DNA from: Sphingomonas sp.
GTDB taxonomy: Bacteria > Pseudomonadota > Alphaproteobacteria > Sphingomonadales > Sphingomonadaceae
Length of the DNA stretch: 64,000 nt
Assembly (NCBI RefSeq): GCF_026460985.1
Contig: NZ_JAPKNM010000068.1
Location: 1-64,000 of the forward strand
Direction: 5' to 3'
This document shows, in pieces, positions 33,324-43,142 of the stretch. The notes beneath the pieces are model-generated. The model worked only from the letters and a program-made list of their open reading frames with translations. It was not told the DNA's origin and made no database searches. A program made the translations under genes and the position numbers. Each line of letters starts with the position of its first letter. The first letter of the stretch is position 1.

Positions 33324-33379
33324 TGTGTTACACACTGTATATCGCATAGTATGTATATCTGCAACATCCGGAATGTTGC
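33324..33379. promoter_or_regulatory. Palindrome cluster, probable PadR operator region
   Basis: Three inverted repeats lie in 56 bp between padR and the divergent gene: TGTGT-T-ACACA (33324-33334), CATA-G-TATG (33345-33353), and GCAACAT-CCGGA-ATGTTGC (33361-33379). The stretch is AT-rich against the background. PadR-family autoregulation makes these the best operator candidates. Confidence 0.6.
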
Positions 33380-33476
33380 GTATCGGAATTCCGCTAAACC
33401 CCTGATTTCCCCGCGCTCTCTATAATGGAATCACGGGTCGGGCACGTGATCCCCACGCCGATCCGGGGGGTGGATT

Positions 33477-34139
33477 ATGAAGCGATTCGCACGATTCCTC
33501 TCGTCCTTCGCCGCAGCGACCTTGTTCGCGACGCCGGCCTGCGCCCAGATCTGGAATGCGGCCCCGACGCCGCCCGCGGGCGCGGCCCCGAACCAGCTGA
33601 TCCCGGGACGCGACGCCGAGGGCAATTACGTTACGCCGAACCAGCGGCTGAGCCGCGACGAGACCAGCTGGCACGTCCGCGCCGCGCTCAACGTCGCCGC
33701 GCTCGGCTGCCGCGACGCCGCCGAGTTGGAGACGGTCGCCGCGTATAACCGCCTGCTCCGCCAGCAGCGCGCGACGCTCGCCGCCGCCGATGCCGGCGTG
33801 AAGAGCCAGTATCGCGCGCGCCACGGCGCCGAATGGGAAAGCGCGCACGACCGCCAGATGACGCGCGTCTACAATTTCTTCGCGCAGCCGACCGCGCATG
33901 ACGGCTTCTGCATGGCCGCGCGCGACGTGCTCGCCCGCACCGATGCCGTGCTGCCCGGCCAGTTCGCCGATTTCGCCGCCGAGGTGCTGCCGCAGCTCGA
34001 GGCACCCTTCACCGATTTCTATCGCGAATATGACGCCTATCGCGTCGCTTATGCCGAGTGGCGCATGGGCGGCCGGCCTTCGGTCGCCCTGGCCGTGGCG
34101 GACACCAGCCCGCCGGGCCCAGACGCCCTGTTTCCCTAA
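33477..34139 (+). CDS. Exported protein of unknown function
   Basis: A 220-residue protein with a signal peptide (MKRFARFLSSFAAATLFATPACA). The mature part is mostly helical, with three or four cysteines (AALGCRDAAELE, GFCMAARDVL) and an Arg/Ala-rich centre. No domain is recognised. A consensus TATAAT at 33421-33426 lies about 50 nt upstream, with no good -35. The ATG follows GGGGGGTGGATT. It is divergent from the PadR pair, so the operator cluster could affect it too. Confidence 0.7.
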   Translation: MKRFARFLSSFAAATLFATPACAQIWNAAPTPPAGAAPNQLIPGRDAEGNYVTPNQRLSRDETSWHVRAALNVAALGCRDAAELETVAAYNRLLRQQRATLAAADAGVKSQYRARHGAEWESAHDRQMTRVYNFFAQPTAHDGFCMAARDVLARTDAVLPGQFADFAAEVLPQLEAPFTDFYREYDAYRVAYAEWRMGGRPSVALAVADTSPPGPDALFP

Positions 34140-34173
34140 GGTTCGTCCTTTGTCTCGCGGGACAATGGCGTAG

Positions 34174-34200
34174 GCCCCCGCAATCTGTTAGCGCGGGGGC
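34174..34200 (+). promoter_or_regulatory. Hairpin abutting the ptsP start codon
   Basis: GCCCCCGC (34174-34181) pairs with GCGGGGGC (34193-34200), with an 11-nt loop, and the ptsP ATG starts at the next base. No Shine-Dalgarno is present. Either the hairpin sits in the untranscribed promoter of a leaderless mRNA, or it controls translation. Confidence 0.45.
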
Positions 34201-36480
34201 ATGGCCCTCACTGCCGCCGCTTCCGCCCGCGAGATCCTCACCCGCCTCCACGACGTGATGGCGAAACGGCTGCCTGCGCAGTCGAAGCTCAACTCGGTGG
34301 CGGAGATCATCGGCACCACGCTCGATAGCGAGGTCTGCTCGATCTACCTGCTGCGCGAGGGCGTGCTCGAATTGTTCGCGACCCGCGGGCTCGACCAGGA
34401 GGCCGTCCACGTCACCAAGCTCGCGCTCGGCGAGGGCCTGGTCGGCACCATCGCCGCCAATGTCGAGACGCTCAACCTCGACGAGGCGGCGGCGCATCCC
34501 GATTTCGCCTATCGCCCCGAGACGGGCGAGGACCGCTTCCACAGCTTCGCTGGCGTGCCGATCATCCGTCGCGAGCGCGCGGTGGGCGTGCTCGCGGTCC
34601 AGCATGTCGAACCGCGCCGCTACGCCGATGTCGAGATCGAGGCGCTGCAGACGGTGGCGATGGTGCTCTCCGAGCTGATCGCCAATGCCGACCTGATCGA
34701 CACCGCGGCCGGGGTCGGCACCGACCGGCCGCAATCGACCGGGGCGACCCACGCCAAGGGGTTCAAGCTGGTCGAGGGGATGGCGGCGGGCGTCGCGGTG
34801 TTCCACCAGCCGCGCATCACGATCGAGCACACGGTCGCCGAGGACATCGAAGTCGAGCGCCACCGCGTCTATGCCGCGTTCGACAAGATGCGCGACCAGA
34901 TCGAGCGCATGGCCAGCCAGGCCGAGTTCGGCGGCGGCGGCGAGCATGACGAGGTCCTCGCGACCTACAAGATGTTCGCCTATGACGAAGGCTGGAGCCG
35001 CCGGATCAACGAGGCGATCGATTCCGGCCTCACCGCCGAGGCCGCGATCGAGCGCGTCCAGCAGCGCACCCGGATGCGGATGCGCGAGATCGACGATCCG
35101 CTGTTGCGCGACCGGATGCACGACCTGGAGGACCTCTCCAACCGGCTGCTCCGCATCGTCTCGGGCCAATTGGGCACCGCCGCGCAGATGGGCCTGCGGA
35201 ACGATTCGATCCTGATCGCGCGCAATCTGGGTCCTGCCGAACTGCTCGAATATGACCGCCGCCGCCTGAAGGGCGTGGTGCTCGAGGAAGGCTCGCTCAC
35301 CGCGCACGTCACCATCGTCGCGCGCGCGATGGGCGTGCCCGTGCTCGGCCGCGTCCGCGACGTGCGGCGGCTGATCGCCGAGGGCGACATGCTGCTCCTC
35401 GACACCGCCGAGGAGAGCCTGTTCGTCCGCCCGAGCACGGCGATGCAGGAGGCGTTCGAGGCGAAGCTCGCGCTCAGCCAGAAGCGCCGCGCCGCCTTCG
35501 CCCAGTTGCGCGGCGAGCTGCCGGTGACCGGCGACGGGCATCGCATCACCGTGATGGTCAATGCCGGCCTGCGCGACGATCTCGCCGCTCTGGACCTGAC
35601 CGGCGCCGACGGGATCGGGCTGTTCCGCACCGAGTTCCAGTTCCTCGTATCGGCGACCCTGCCCCAGCGCGAGGCGCAGAAGCGGCTGTACAAGGACGTG
35701 CTCGAGGCCGCGGGCGAGCGTCCGGTGGTGTTCCGCACCGTCGATATCGGCGGCGACAAGGCGCTTCCCTATCTCAACCATGACGAGGACGGGGACGAGG
35801 AGAACCCGGCGATGGGCTGGCGCGCGCTGCGGCTCGCGCTCGACCGCGACGGCCTGATGAAGGCCCAGGCGCGCGCGCTGATCGAGGCCGGCGCGGGCCG
35901 CACGCTCAACATCATGTTCCCGATGGTCTCCGAGCCCTGGGAGTTCGACGCGGCGCGCGACCTGTTCGAAGCGCAGCGCGCCTGGCTCGCCGCGCGCGGG
36001 CGCAAGATGCCGACCGAGATCCGCTACGGCGCGATGCTCGAGGTGCCGGCGCTCGCCGAAGTGCTCGACATATTGCTGCCCAGGATCGACTTCCTGTCGA
36101 TCGGCACCAACGACCTCACCCAGTTCCTGTTCGCCGCCGATCGCGCGCATCCCAAGCTGGCGCTGCGTTACGATTGGCTGAGCCCGTCGATCCTGCGCTT
36201 CCTCAAGCGCGTGGTCGACCAGGCGCATGCCGCGGAGGTGCCGGTGGCGGTGTGCGGCGAGATGGGCGGGCGCCCGCTCGAAGCCATGGCGCTGATCGGG
36301 CTCGGGATCGACCGGCTCTCGATCACCCCGGCGGCGGTGGGGCCGATCAAGGCGATGGTCCGCTCGCTCGATCGCGGCGCGCTGATCGGCGCGATGGGAC
36401 CATGGCTCGCCGACCCCCGCACGCCGCTGCGCGACATGCTCGCCGCCTGGGCGACTGAGCATTCGGTCGAACTGGCCTGA
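34201..36480 (+). CDS. ptsP: PTS-Ntr enzyme I (phosphoenolpyruvate-protein phosphotransferase)
   Basis: The first phosphotransferase of the nitrogen-related PTS, passing phosphate from PEP to NPr. The 759-residue protein starts with a GAF domain (about 20-165) that senses nitrogen status in relatives (glutamine/2-oxoglutarate). The PEP-utiliser domain follows, with the phospho-His in GSLTAHVTIVARAMGVP (about residue 366). The TIM-barrel PEP-binding domain has GIGLFRTEFQFL, a metal-binding region in FLSIGTNDLTQF, and the catalytic Cys in VAVCGEMGGR (near residue 686). The family N-terminus (ILTRLHDVMAKR...) supports ATG 34201 although it lacks a Shine-Dalgarno. Confidence 0.95.
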   Translation: MALTAAASAREILTRLHDVMAKRLPAQSKLNSVAEIIGTTLDSEVCSIYLLREGVLELFATRGLDQEAVHVTKLALGEGLVGTIAANVETLNLDEAAAHPDFAYRPETGEDRFHSFAGVPIIRRERAVGVLAVQHVEPRRYADVEIEALQTVAMVLSELIANADLIDTAAGVGTDRPQSTGATHAKGFKLVEGMAAGVAVFHQPRITIEHTVAEDIEVERHRVYAAFDKMRDQIERMASQAEFGGGGEHDEVLATYKMFAYDEGWSRRINEAIDSGLTAEAAIERVQQRTRMRMREIDDPLLRDRMHDLEDLSNRLLRIVSGQLGTAAQMGLRNDSILIARNLGPAELLEYDRRRLKGVVLEEGSLTAHVTIVARAMGVPVLGRVRDVRRLIAEGDMLLLDTAEESLFVRPSTAMQEAFEAKLALSQKRRAAFAQLRGELPVTGDGHRITVMVNAGLRDDLAALDLTGADGIGLFRTEFQFLVSATLPQREAQKRLYKDVLEAAGERPVVFRTVDIGGDKALPYLNHDEDGDEENPAMGWRALRLALDRDGLMKAQARALIEAGAGRTLNIMFPMVSEPWEFDAARDLFEAQRAWLAARGRKMPTEIRYGAMLEVPALAEVLDILLPRIDFLSIGTNDLTQFLFAADRAHPKLALRYDWLSPSILRFLKRVVDQAHAAEVPVAVCGEMGGRPLEAMALIGLGIDRLSITPAAVGPIKAMVRSLDRGALIGAMGPWLADPRTPLRDMLAAWATEHSVELA

Positions 36481-36510
36481 TCTTTCGCCCGATTTGCTAG
36501 CGGCAGCGTT

Positions 36511-36585
36511 GACAGGGCCTGTCGCCTGAGGGACACCCGCGCAAAGGCGGGAGCGAACCGGGCCGCAACCCTTCCGCCGGAGGCT
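36511..36585 (+). promoter_or_regulatory. Structured leader before the RodZ-like gene
   Basis: GACAGG-G-CCTGTC (36511-36523) overlaps a TTGACA, followed by a CCCGC/GCGGG hairpin (about 36537-36552). A Shine-Dalgarno GGAGG lies 5 nt before the ATG at 36589. I could not match it to a known riboswitch class. Confidence 0.35.
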
Positions 36586-36588
36586 AGA

Positions 36589-37434
36589 ATGGAAGGCGAC
36601 AACGCCGAGAATCCGACGCTTTTCCCCGCCACCGTGGGCGAGAAGCTGCGTGCGGCACGCGAGGCGCAGAAGCTCGAACTGAGCGAGATCGCCAGCCGGA
36701 CCCGCATCCCGCTGCGGCATCTCGAGGCGATCGAGCAGTCGAACTTCGCCAGCCTGCCCTCGGTCACCTATGCCATGGGCTTCGCCAAGTCCTATGCGCG
36801 GGCGGTCGGCGCGGACGAAGTCGCGATCGCACGCGAGCTGCGCGTGGAACTGGGCGACCGTCCGGAACGCCCCCCGCCGCCGCCTTCCTATGATTTCGAC
36901 GAGCGTTCGCGCGTGCCCTCGCGCGGGATCGCGCTGGCGGGTGCCATCGTCGCGGTCCTCGTGTTGATCGGCGTCGGCCTCTGGTACGGCACCAACCTGT
37001 TCCGCGGCGGCGCGCCCGCATTCGACAGCGCACCTCCCGTGGAGAATGTCGCGACGGTCGATACCGGCAATGCCGCCGAACCCGCGCCCGCACCGGTGAG
37101 CGGCGGCCAGGTCACCCTGGTGGCGCTCGACACCGTCTGGCTGCGCGTGACCGACGCGAGCGGCAACCGGCTGTTCGAGAAGGAAATGGCGACGGGCGAG
37201 CGCTATGACGTGCCGCAGGACGCCGATCGCCCGCGCGTCCGCACCGGACGGCCCGATCGCATCCAGGTGCTGCTCAACGGCTCGAACGTCCCGCCGCTCG
37301 GCACCGGCGTCGAGACGGTCGAGGCCGAGGTGAGCGCCGCCGCGCTGCAGGCGCGTGGTCAATCCGGCGCGTCTCCGACGCCGCCTGCCGCAGCCGGGGA
37401 AGCGCCGGCTGGCAACTCGGTGGCGATACCTTAA
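36589..37434 (+). CDS. RodZ-like helix-turn-helix membrane protein (DUF4115)
   Basis: A 281-residue bitopic protein. The N-terminal Cro/C1-type HTH (HTH_25, residues about 12-85) contains TVGEKLRAAREAQKLELSEIASRTRIPLRHLEAIEQ. A Pro-rich linker leads to one membrane helix (about 110-132) and a C-terminal periplasmic domain resembling DUF4115 (VTLVALDTVWLRVTDASGNRLFEKEMATGE). This matches RodZ, which links MreB to the envelope. In this class the HTH serves protein contacts rather than DNA binding. The gene follows ptsP. Confidence 0.85.
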   Translation: MEGDNAENPTLFPATVGEKLRAAREAQKLELSEIASRTRIPLRHLEAIEQSNFASLPSVTYAMGFAKSYARAVGADEVAIARELRVELGDRPERPPPPPSYDFDERSRVPSRGIALAGAIVAVLVLIGVGLWYGTNLFRGGAPAFDSAPPVENVATVDTGNAAEPAPAPVSGGQVTLVALDTVWLRVTDASGNRLFEKEMATGERYDVPQDADRPRVRTGRPDRIQVLLNGSNVPPLGTGVETVEAEVSAAALQARGQSGASPTPPAAAGEAPAGNSVAIP

Positions 37435-37515
37435 GGCTGGCGACAGGCGCGGCGTGTCAGCTATACGAGATGCGCGTATCAATTCCCGAAATCCTGCACC
37501 GGGGGGTGTGACGAA

Positions 37516-38463
37516 ATGCGTTATTGGATGGCCGCGGCAGCTCTGACGGCCCTTGTCGCCGGAACGGGCGTCGCCCACGCTCAGTCGACCGCGGTCGAAG
37601 GCCGCGTCGACCGGCTCGAGCGCGAGATGCGCGCGGTGCAGCGCAAGGTCTTCCCCGGCGGCGCCGGCCAGACGATCGAGCCGCAGATCGTGCCCGAGAC
37701 CAGCATCGAGGCGCCCGGCACCCCAGCGGGAACGCCGCTCGCCGATCTCACCCAGCGCGTCGCCGCGCTCGAGAGCCAGGTGCAGACGCTCACCGGCCAG
37801 GTCGAGCAGGACGGCTATCGCCTGAAGCAGCTCGAGGACGGGTTCGCCGCCTATAAGCGCGCAACCGACGCGCGGCTGAAGGCGCTGGAGGACGCGTCGA
37901 CCAATGTCGGCGCCTCGAACGGCGGCGATCCGGTGATCGCGCCGGTCGATCTCGGCGAGGCGCCCGCGCGCCCGACCCGGCCCACGCGCCCGGCCGCCGA
38001 GGAGAAGCCCGCCAAGCCCACCGGCACCCGCGCACAACAGGTCGCCGCGATCGAGAAGCCCAATGGCGGTGATCCGGCCGAGGACGGCTATCTCTATGGC
38101 TTCCGGCTGTGGTCGGCGAAGCTCTATCCCGAGGCGCGCCGCGAGCTCGAGGCGGTCGCCACCAAATATCCGCAGCATCGCCGCGCCAGCTACGCGCAGA
38201 ACCTGCTCGGCCGCGCCTATCTTGACGGCGGCGCGCCGAGTCTCGCCGCGGTCGCCTTCTACGAGAATTACAAGAAGAACCCGAACGGCGAGCGCGCGCC
38301 CGACAGCCTCTATTACCTCGCCCAGGCGCTCACCAAGCTGAAGAAGCCGGCGAGCGAAGTGTGCAAGGTCTATACCGAGCTCGACCAGCTCTATGGGGAG
38401 CGGCTGTCGGCGGAGATGAAGGCCGGCGTGGCCGAGGGACGTGTCGCGCAGAAGTGCAAATGA
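37516..38463 (+). CDS. CpoB/YbgF-like periplasmic TPR protein
   Basis: A 315-residue exported protein with a signal peptide (MRYWMAAAALTALVAGTGVAHAQ). A coiled-coil region (VEGRVDRLEREMRAVQRKV and about residues 75-120) resembles the trimerisation part of YbgF/CpoB. The C-terminal TPR domain begins at about residue 190 (EDGYLYGFRLWSAKLYPEARRELEAVATKYPQH, GRAYLDGGAPSLAAVAF). CpoB coordinates PBP1b and the Tol system in E. coli, but no tol genes are adjacent here. tilS starts 5 bp after its stop. Confidence 0.86.
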   Translation: MRYWMAAAALTALVAGTGVAHAQSTAVEGRVDRLEREMRAVQRKVFPGGAGQTIEPQIVPETSIEAPGTPAGTPLADLTQRVAALESQVQTLTGQVEQDGYRLKQLEDGFAAYKRATDARLKALEDASTNVGASNGGDPVIAPVDLGEAPARPTRPTRPAAEEKPAKPTGTRAQQVAAIEKPNGGDPAEDGYLYGFRLWSAKLYPEARRELEAVATKYPQHRRASYAQNLLGRAYLDGGAPSLAAVAFYENYKKNPNGERAPDSLYYLAQALTKLKKPASEVCKVYTELDQLYGERLSAEMKAGVAEGRVAQKCK

Positions 38464-38467
38464 GCTT

Positions 38468-39547
38468 GTGACGCTCGCCCCGGCAGCGGTCGAGCGTTTC
38501 CGCCGTGACGTGATGGCCCTCTATTCCTCCCCCGGAGGGGGAGGGGGACCGCGAAGCGGTGGAGGGGTAGTCGCCCCAAGCCATGTCGCCAGTGGAGACT
38601 ACCCCTCCGTCAGCCTTCGGCTGCCACCTCCCCCTCCGGGGGAGGATTGCAGGTTGGGCCTGGCGGTTTCAGGCGGTCCCGATAGCCTCGCGCTACTGCT
38701 GCTGGCATCGGCGGCGTTTCCCGAACAAGTGATCGCCGCGACGGTCGATCACGGGCTGCGTCCCGAGGCGGCCGAAGAAGCACGGTTCGTCGGCGAGATC
38801 TGCAAGACGCTCGGCGTGCCGCACCATATCCTCACGGGCGCGCTTCCGGCGGGCAATCTGCAGGAGAGTGCGCGCGCGTTGCGCTATGCCCTGCTTGCCG
38901 AATGGGCGAAGGGCCGCGTCGCATGGGTCGCCACCGCGCACCAGCGCGAGGACGTCGCCGAGACCTTCCTGATGCGCGCGCGCCGGGGCGCCGGGGTCGG
39001 CGGACTGGCCGCGATGCGCGCCACGCGGCCGCTGGGCGGAGTCACTTTGGTCCGGCCATTGCTGGACTGGTCGCGCGCCGAGCTGGAGGCGATCGTCGCG
39101 GCGTCGGGGATCGCGGCGGTGCAGGATCCGTCCAACCGCGATCCGCGCTTCGACCGCGTCAGGATGCGCAGGCTGCTCGCCGAATCGTCCGAGCTGCCGG
39201 CCGACCGGCTGGCGCTCGCGGCGCGCAACCTGCGCCATGCGGAGGAGGCGCTCGCCTGGGCCGCCGAGCGCGAGTGGCAGGCGCGCAGCCGGCCCGATGG
39301 CCTTTCGGTGCGGCTCGACGCAGGCGGCTTGCCCTACGAGCTGCAGCGGCGGCTGGTGGAGCGGGCCGTGGATCGGGTCCGCGCCGGGGACGAGGAAGCG
39401 CCGCTCGACAAGCTCCGCGGCGAAAGCCTCGACCGCCTCGTCGCCACGCTCCTTTCGGGCGGCACCGGTACGATTGCGGGGGTGAAAGCGAGCGCGAAAC
39501 ATGCTGAATGGCGCTTCAGCGCAGCTCCGGCGCGCCGATCACACTGA
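38468..39547 (+). CDS. tilS: tRNA(Ile)-lysidine synthase with an in-frame palindromic insert
   Basis: Modifies C34 of the AUA-reading tRNA-Ile to lysidine, an essential step. The 359-residue protein uses the GTG at 38468 (VTLAPAAVERFRRDV), which gives an N-terminus typical for the family. The ATP-binding PP-loop SGGPDSLALLLL appears only at about residue 68, because residues about 20-60 are encoded by a 120-bp palindromic element. Further motifs are VDHGLRPEA, ATAHQREDVAETFLMRARRGAG and the RPLLDWSRAEL stretch. The C-terminal domain is short. Everything outside the insert looks intact. ftsH follows, as in many bacteria. Confidence 0.93.
   Translation: MTLAPAAVERFRRDVMALYSSPGGGGGPRSGGGVVAPSHVASGDYPSVSLRLPPPPPGEDCRLGLAVSGGPDSLALLLLASAAFPEQVIAATVDHGLRPEAAEEARFVGEICKTLGVPHHILTGALPAGNLQESARALRYALLAEWAKGRVAWVATAHQREDVAETFLMRARRGAGVGGLAAMRATRPLGGVTLVRPLLDWSRAELEAIVAASGIAAVQDPSNRDPRFDRVRMRRLLAESSELPADRLALAARNLRHAEEALAWAAEREWQARSRPDGLSVRLDAGGLPYELQRRLVERAVDRVRAGDEEAPLDKLRGESLDRLVATLLSGGTGTIAGVKASAKHAEWRFSAAPARRSH
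38526..38645. repeat. Palindromic element inserted in frame near the tilS 5' end
   Basis: Perfect 19-bp inverted repeats (38526-38544 and 38627-38645) bound exactly 120 bp (40 codons). Inner pairs include ggaggggtagtc / gactacccctcc and the hairpins ccgcgaagcgg and cagccttcggctg. The bases ATT flank both ends (38523-38525, 38646-38648), a possible 3-bp target duplication. The product is Gly/Pro/Ser-rich. Confidence 0.93.
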
Positions 39548-39561
39548 TCGACGTTGTTCCA

Positions 39562-39589
39562 TTGCCATTAACCTGGCGGTGCCTATCTA
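39562..39589 (+). promoter_or_regulatory. Candidate ftsH promoter
   Basis: TTGCCA (39562-39567), 16 bp, TATCTA (39584-39589), in the 69-bp tilS-ftsH gap. No clear heat-shock sigma-32 box is seen. Confidence 0.35.
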
Positions 39590-39616
39590 TGATGGGCGAA
39601 AGGTATCGAGCTCGAT

Positions 39617-41590
<1,974 letters not shown>

Positions 41591-41619
41591 ATTCAGTCCG
41601 CGTTAAAACGCGGGCGACT

Positions 41620-41653
41620 AACCCTCTCCCGAGCGATCGGGGGAGGGTTTTTC
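41620..41653 (+). terminator. Intrinsic terminator after ftsH
   Basis: A 13-bp stem with one mismatch (41620-41632 with 41637-41649) and a 4-nt loop runs into T5. It ends only 3 nt before the ATG of the next gene, so that gene is translated from read-through, from a leaderless start, or not at all. Confidence 0.85.
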
Positions 41654-41655
41654 GT

Positions 41656-42027
41656 ATGCGGCGTGTGACGGTGGGCTTGGTCGCGCTGGGTCTGGTCGTG
41701 CCGGGCGCGGCGCAGGCGATGACCGTCGCGCAGTTCCTCGCCAAGGTGAGGGCGTTGCAGGCGCAGGGCGCGCTGGCCGCGCTTTCGCCCGATGCCGATC
41801 TGGTGCGGCGCGAGGTCGCGATGATCCGCGCCGCCTATACCGCCGACCTGCGTGCCGCGCGGGCCGCCGGGCGGACGCCGCACAGCTGCCCGCCCGAGAC
41901 CGGCAAGCCGAAGCTCACGCCCAAGCAGATGCTCGCCGAACTCGAGAGGATCCCCAGGGCCCAGCGCGGCATGAGCATGAAGGCCGCGGTCTACGCCTAT
42001 ATGAAGCGGACCTATCCCTGCCGGTGA
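41656..42027 (+). CDS. Small exported protein of unknown function
   Basis: A 123-residue protein with a signal peptide (MRRVTVGLVALGLVVPGAAQA). The mature part is helical with two cysteines (HSCPPE and the final YPC) and a conserved-looking end (MLAELERIPRAQRGMSMKAAVYAYMKRTYPC). That layout recalls Rap1a/Tai-type or similar small periplasmic proteins, but I cannot assign it. Its start lies directly behind the ftsH terminator, with no Shine-Dalgarno apart from the hairpin's GGGAGGG. The in-frame extension upstream runs through the terminator and is unlikely. Confidence 0.62.
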   Translation: MRRVTVGLVALGLVVPGAAQAMTVAQFLAKVRALQAQGALAALSPDADLVRREVAMIRAAYTADLRAARAAGRTPHSCPPETGKPKLTPKQMLAELERIPRAQRGMSMKAAVYAYMKRTYPCR

Positions 42028-42037
42028 CGCGTACGCG

Positions 42038-43102
42038 TCAGCCCATCATCCCCATCGCGACCAGGATCAGCAGGAACAGGCTCAGCACGATCGAGATGAA
42101 CCAGGTGAGCACCATCGCGCGCAGCAGCGCCGACCACCAGCGCAGCCGATAGGCCTGTTGCAGCTGCCGCGTGACGTGGACGAACGGGATCAGCAGCCCC
42201 GCCGCGCCCAGCCAGTTCGACGGCACGCCGAGCGTCGCCGCCACCGTGATCGCGATGAACAGCAGCGACATGAACGAGATCGAATAGATGATGAAGATCG
42301 CGTGGTCGTAGAGCTTGTATTGACGCTTCCAGAAGAACAGCAGCCATAGGAAGGGCAGCGACAGCGGGATCAGCAGCCACGAGAATTTGTAGACGCTCGA
42401 TTGGAGCTTGTAGATCATCAGCGAGGGGTTCTGCTGCCACTTCTCGATGCCGTGATCGAGCGTGTACCAGCCGGTGTGCGTCGCCTTGACTTCGACCGGG
42501 TCGGCCTGGAGCTCCTTCGTCGCGAGATCGAAGCCTTTCAGCCGCGTGTCGGCCTCGGCGATGTCCTTGACCGCCTCGGCGCGATCCTCGGCGTCGGATT
42601 TGGCGTCGTCACGCCTCTCGATCGCCCTTTCGCGCTGCTTCGCCACCTGCTCGCGCTCCGCCTTGATCGCGGCGAGCGGATAGGCGTTGACTCCACGCAT
42701 GTCGGTCGGCGCGGAGATTCCGGCGAAGGAGAAAACCGCGAACATCGCAAAGATCGAGAAGAGGAAGATCGCCATCGGCGAGACGAAACGCGCACGCTCG
42801 CCGGCAATGTAACGCCGCGTAAGATCCCCCGGCCGCCAGGCGAGCAGGGGCAACGTACGCCAGAACTTGCCCTCGAAGTGGAACACGCCGTGGACGATCT
42901 CATGCCCGATCGCGGCGAGCGAGCGATGGATGTGCCCCGCCTGGCCGCAATGGTGGCAATGCGGCCCGATCAGCGCAGTGCCGCAATTGAGGCACATGAC
43001 GTCCCCGTCACCATGCCCCTCGCCCGCCCGCGGCTCCATCGCGCGGCCGAGCAATCCTCCGGTGACGATTTCGCCGGCTGCTTCCAAGTCCCCCATGGCC
43101 AT
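42038..43102 (-). CDS. DUF3667 zinc-ribbon membrane protein
   Basis: A 354-residue protein of the DUF3667 family. It has an N-terminal zinc ribbon ([19 protein letters not shown], about residues 36-54), then [45 protein letters not shown], the family hallmark. About five membrane segments follow, with a soluble charged loop at about residues 150-225. The function is unknown. It is divergent from proA, and start codons (43102 here, with an in-frame ATG two codons later) are 40 bp apart. Confidence 0.84.
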   Translation of the reverse strand: MAMGDLEAAGEIVTGGLLGRAMEPRAGEGHGDGDVMCLNCGTALIGPHCHHCGQAGHIHRSLAAIGHEIVHGVFHFEGKFWRTLPLLAWRPGDLTRRYIAGERARFVSPMAIFLFSIFAMFAVFSFAGISAPTDMRGVNAYPLAAIKAEREQVAKQRERAIERRDDAKSDAEDRAEAVKDIAEADTRLKGFDLATKELQADPVEVKATHTGWYTLDHGIEKWQQNPSLMIYKLQSSVYKFSWLLIPLSLPFLWLLFFWKRQYKLYDHAIFIIYSISFMSLLFIAITVAATLGVPSNWLGAAGLLIPFVHVTRQLQQAYRLRWWSALLRAMVLTWFISIVLSLFLLILVAMGMMG

Positions 43103-43142
43103 GGCCTATCAGCTTGCGGCGAGCCGTGCTAGCGGGTCCGGC

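Noticed and set aside
36511..36585. ZTP, SAM/SAH, glycine or c-di-GMP riboswitch before the RodZ-like gene
   Set aside because: The conserved core sequences of these classes could not be matched by eye; only generic hairpins are visible.
34009..38178. A 1389-codon open frame on the minus strand opposite ptsP, the RodZ-like gene and the CpoB/YbgF-like gene
   Set aside because: Its translation is low-complexity Arg/Gly/Ala/Leu without domains. It is the antisense shadow expected in high-GC DNA, while the plus-strand genes are clear homologues.
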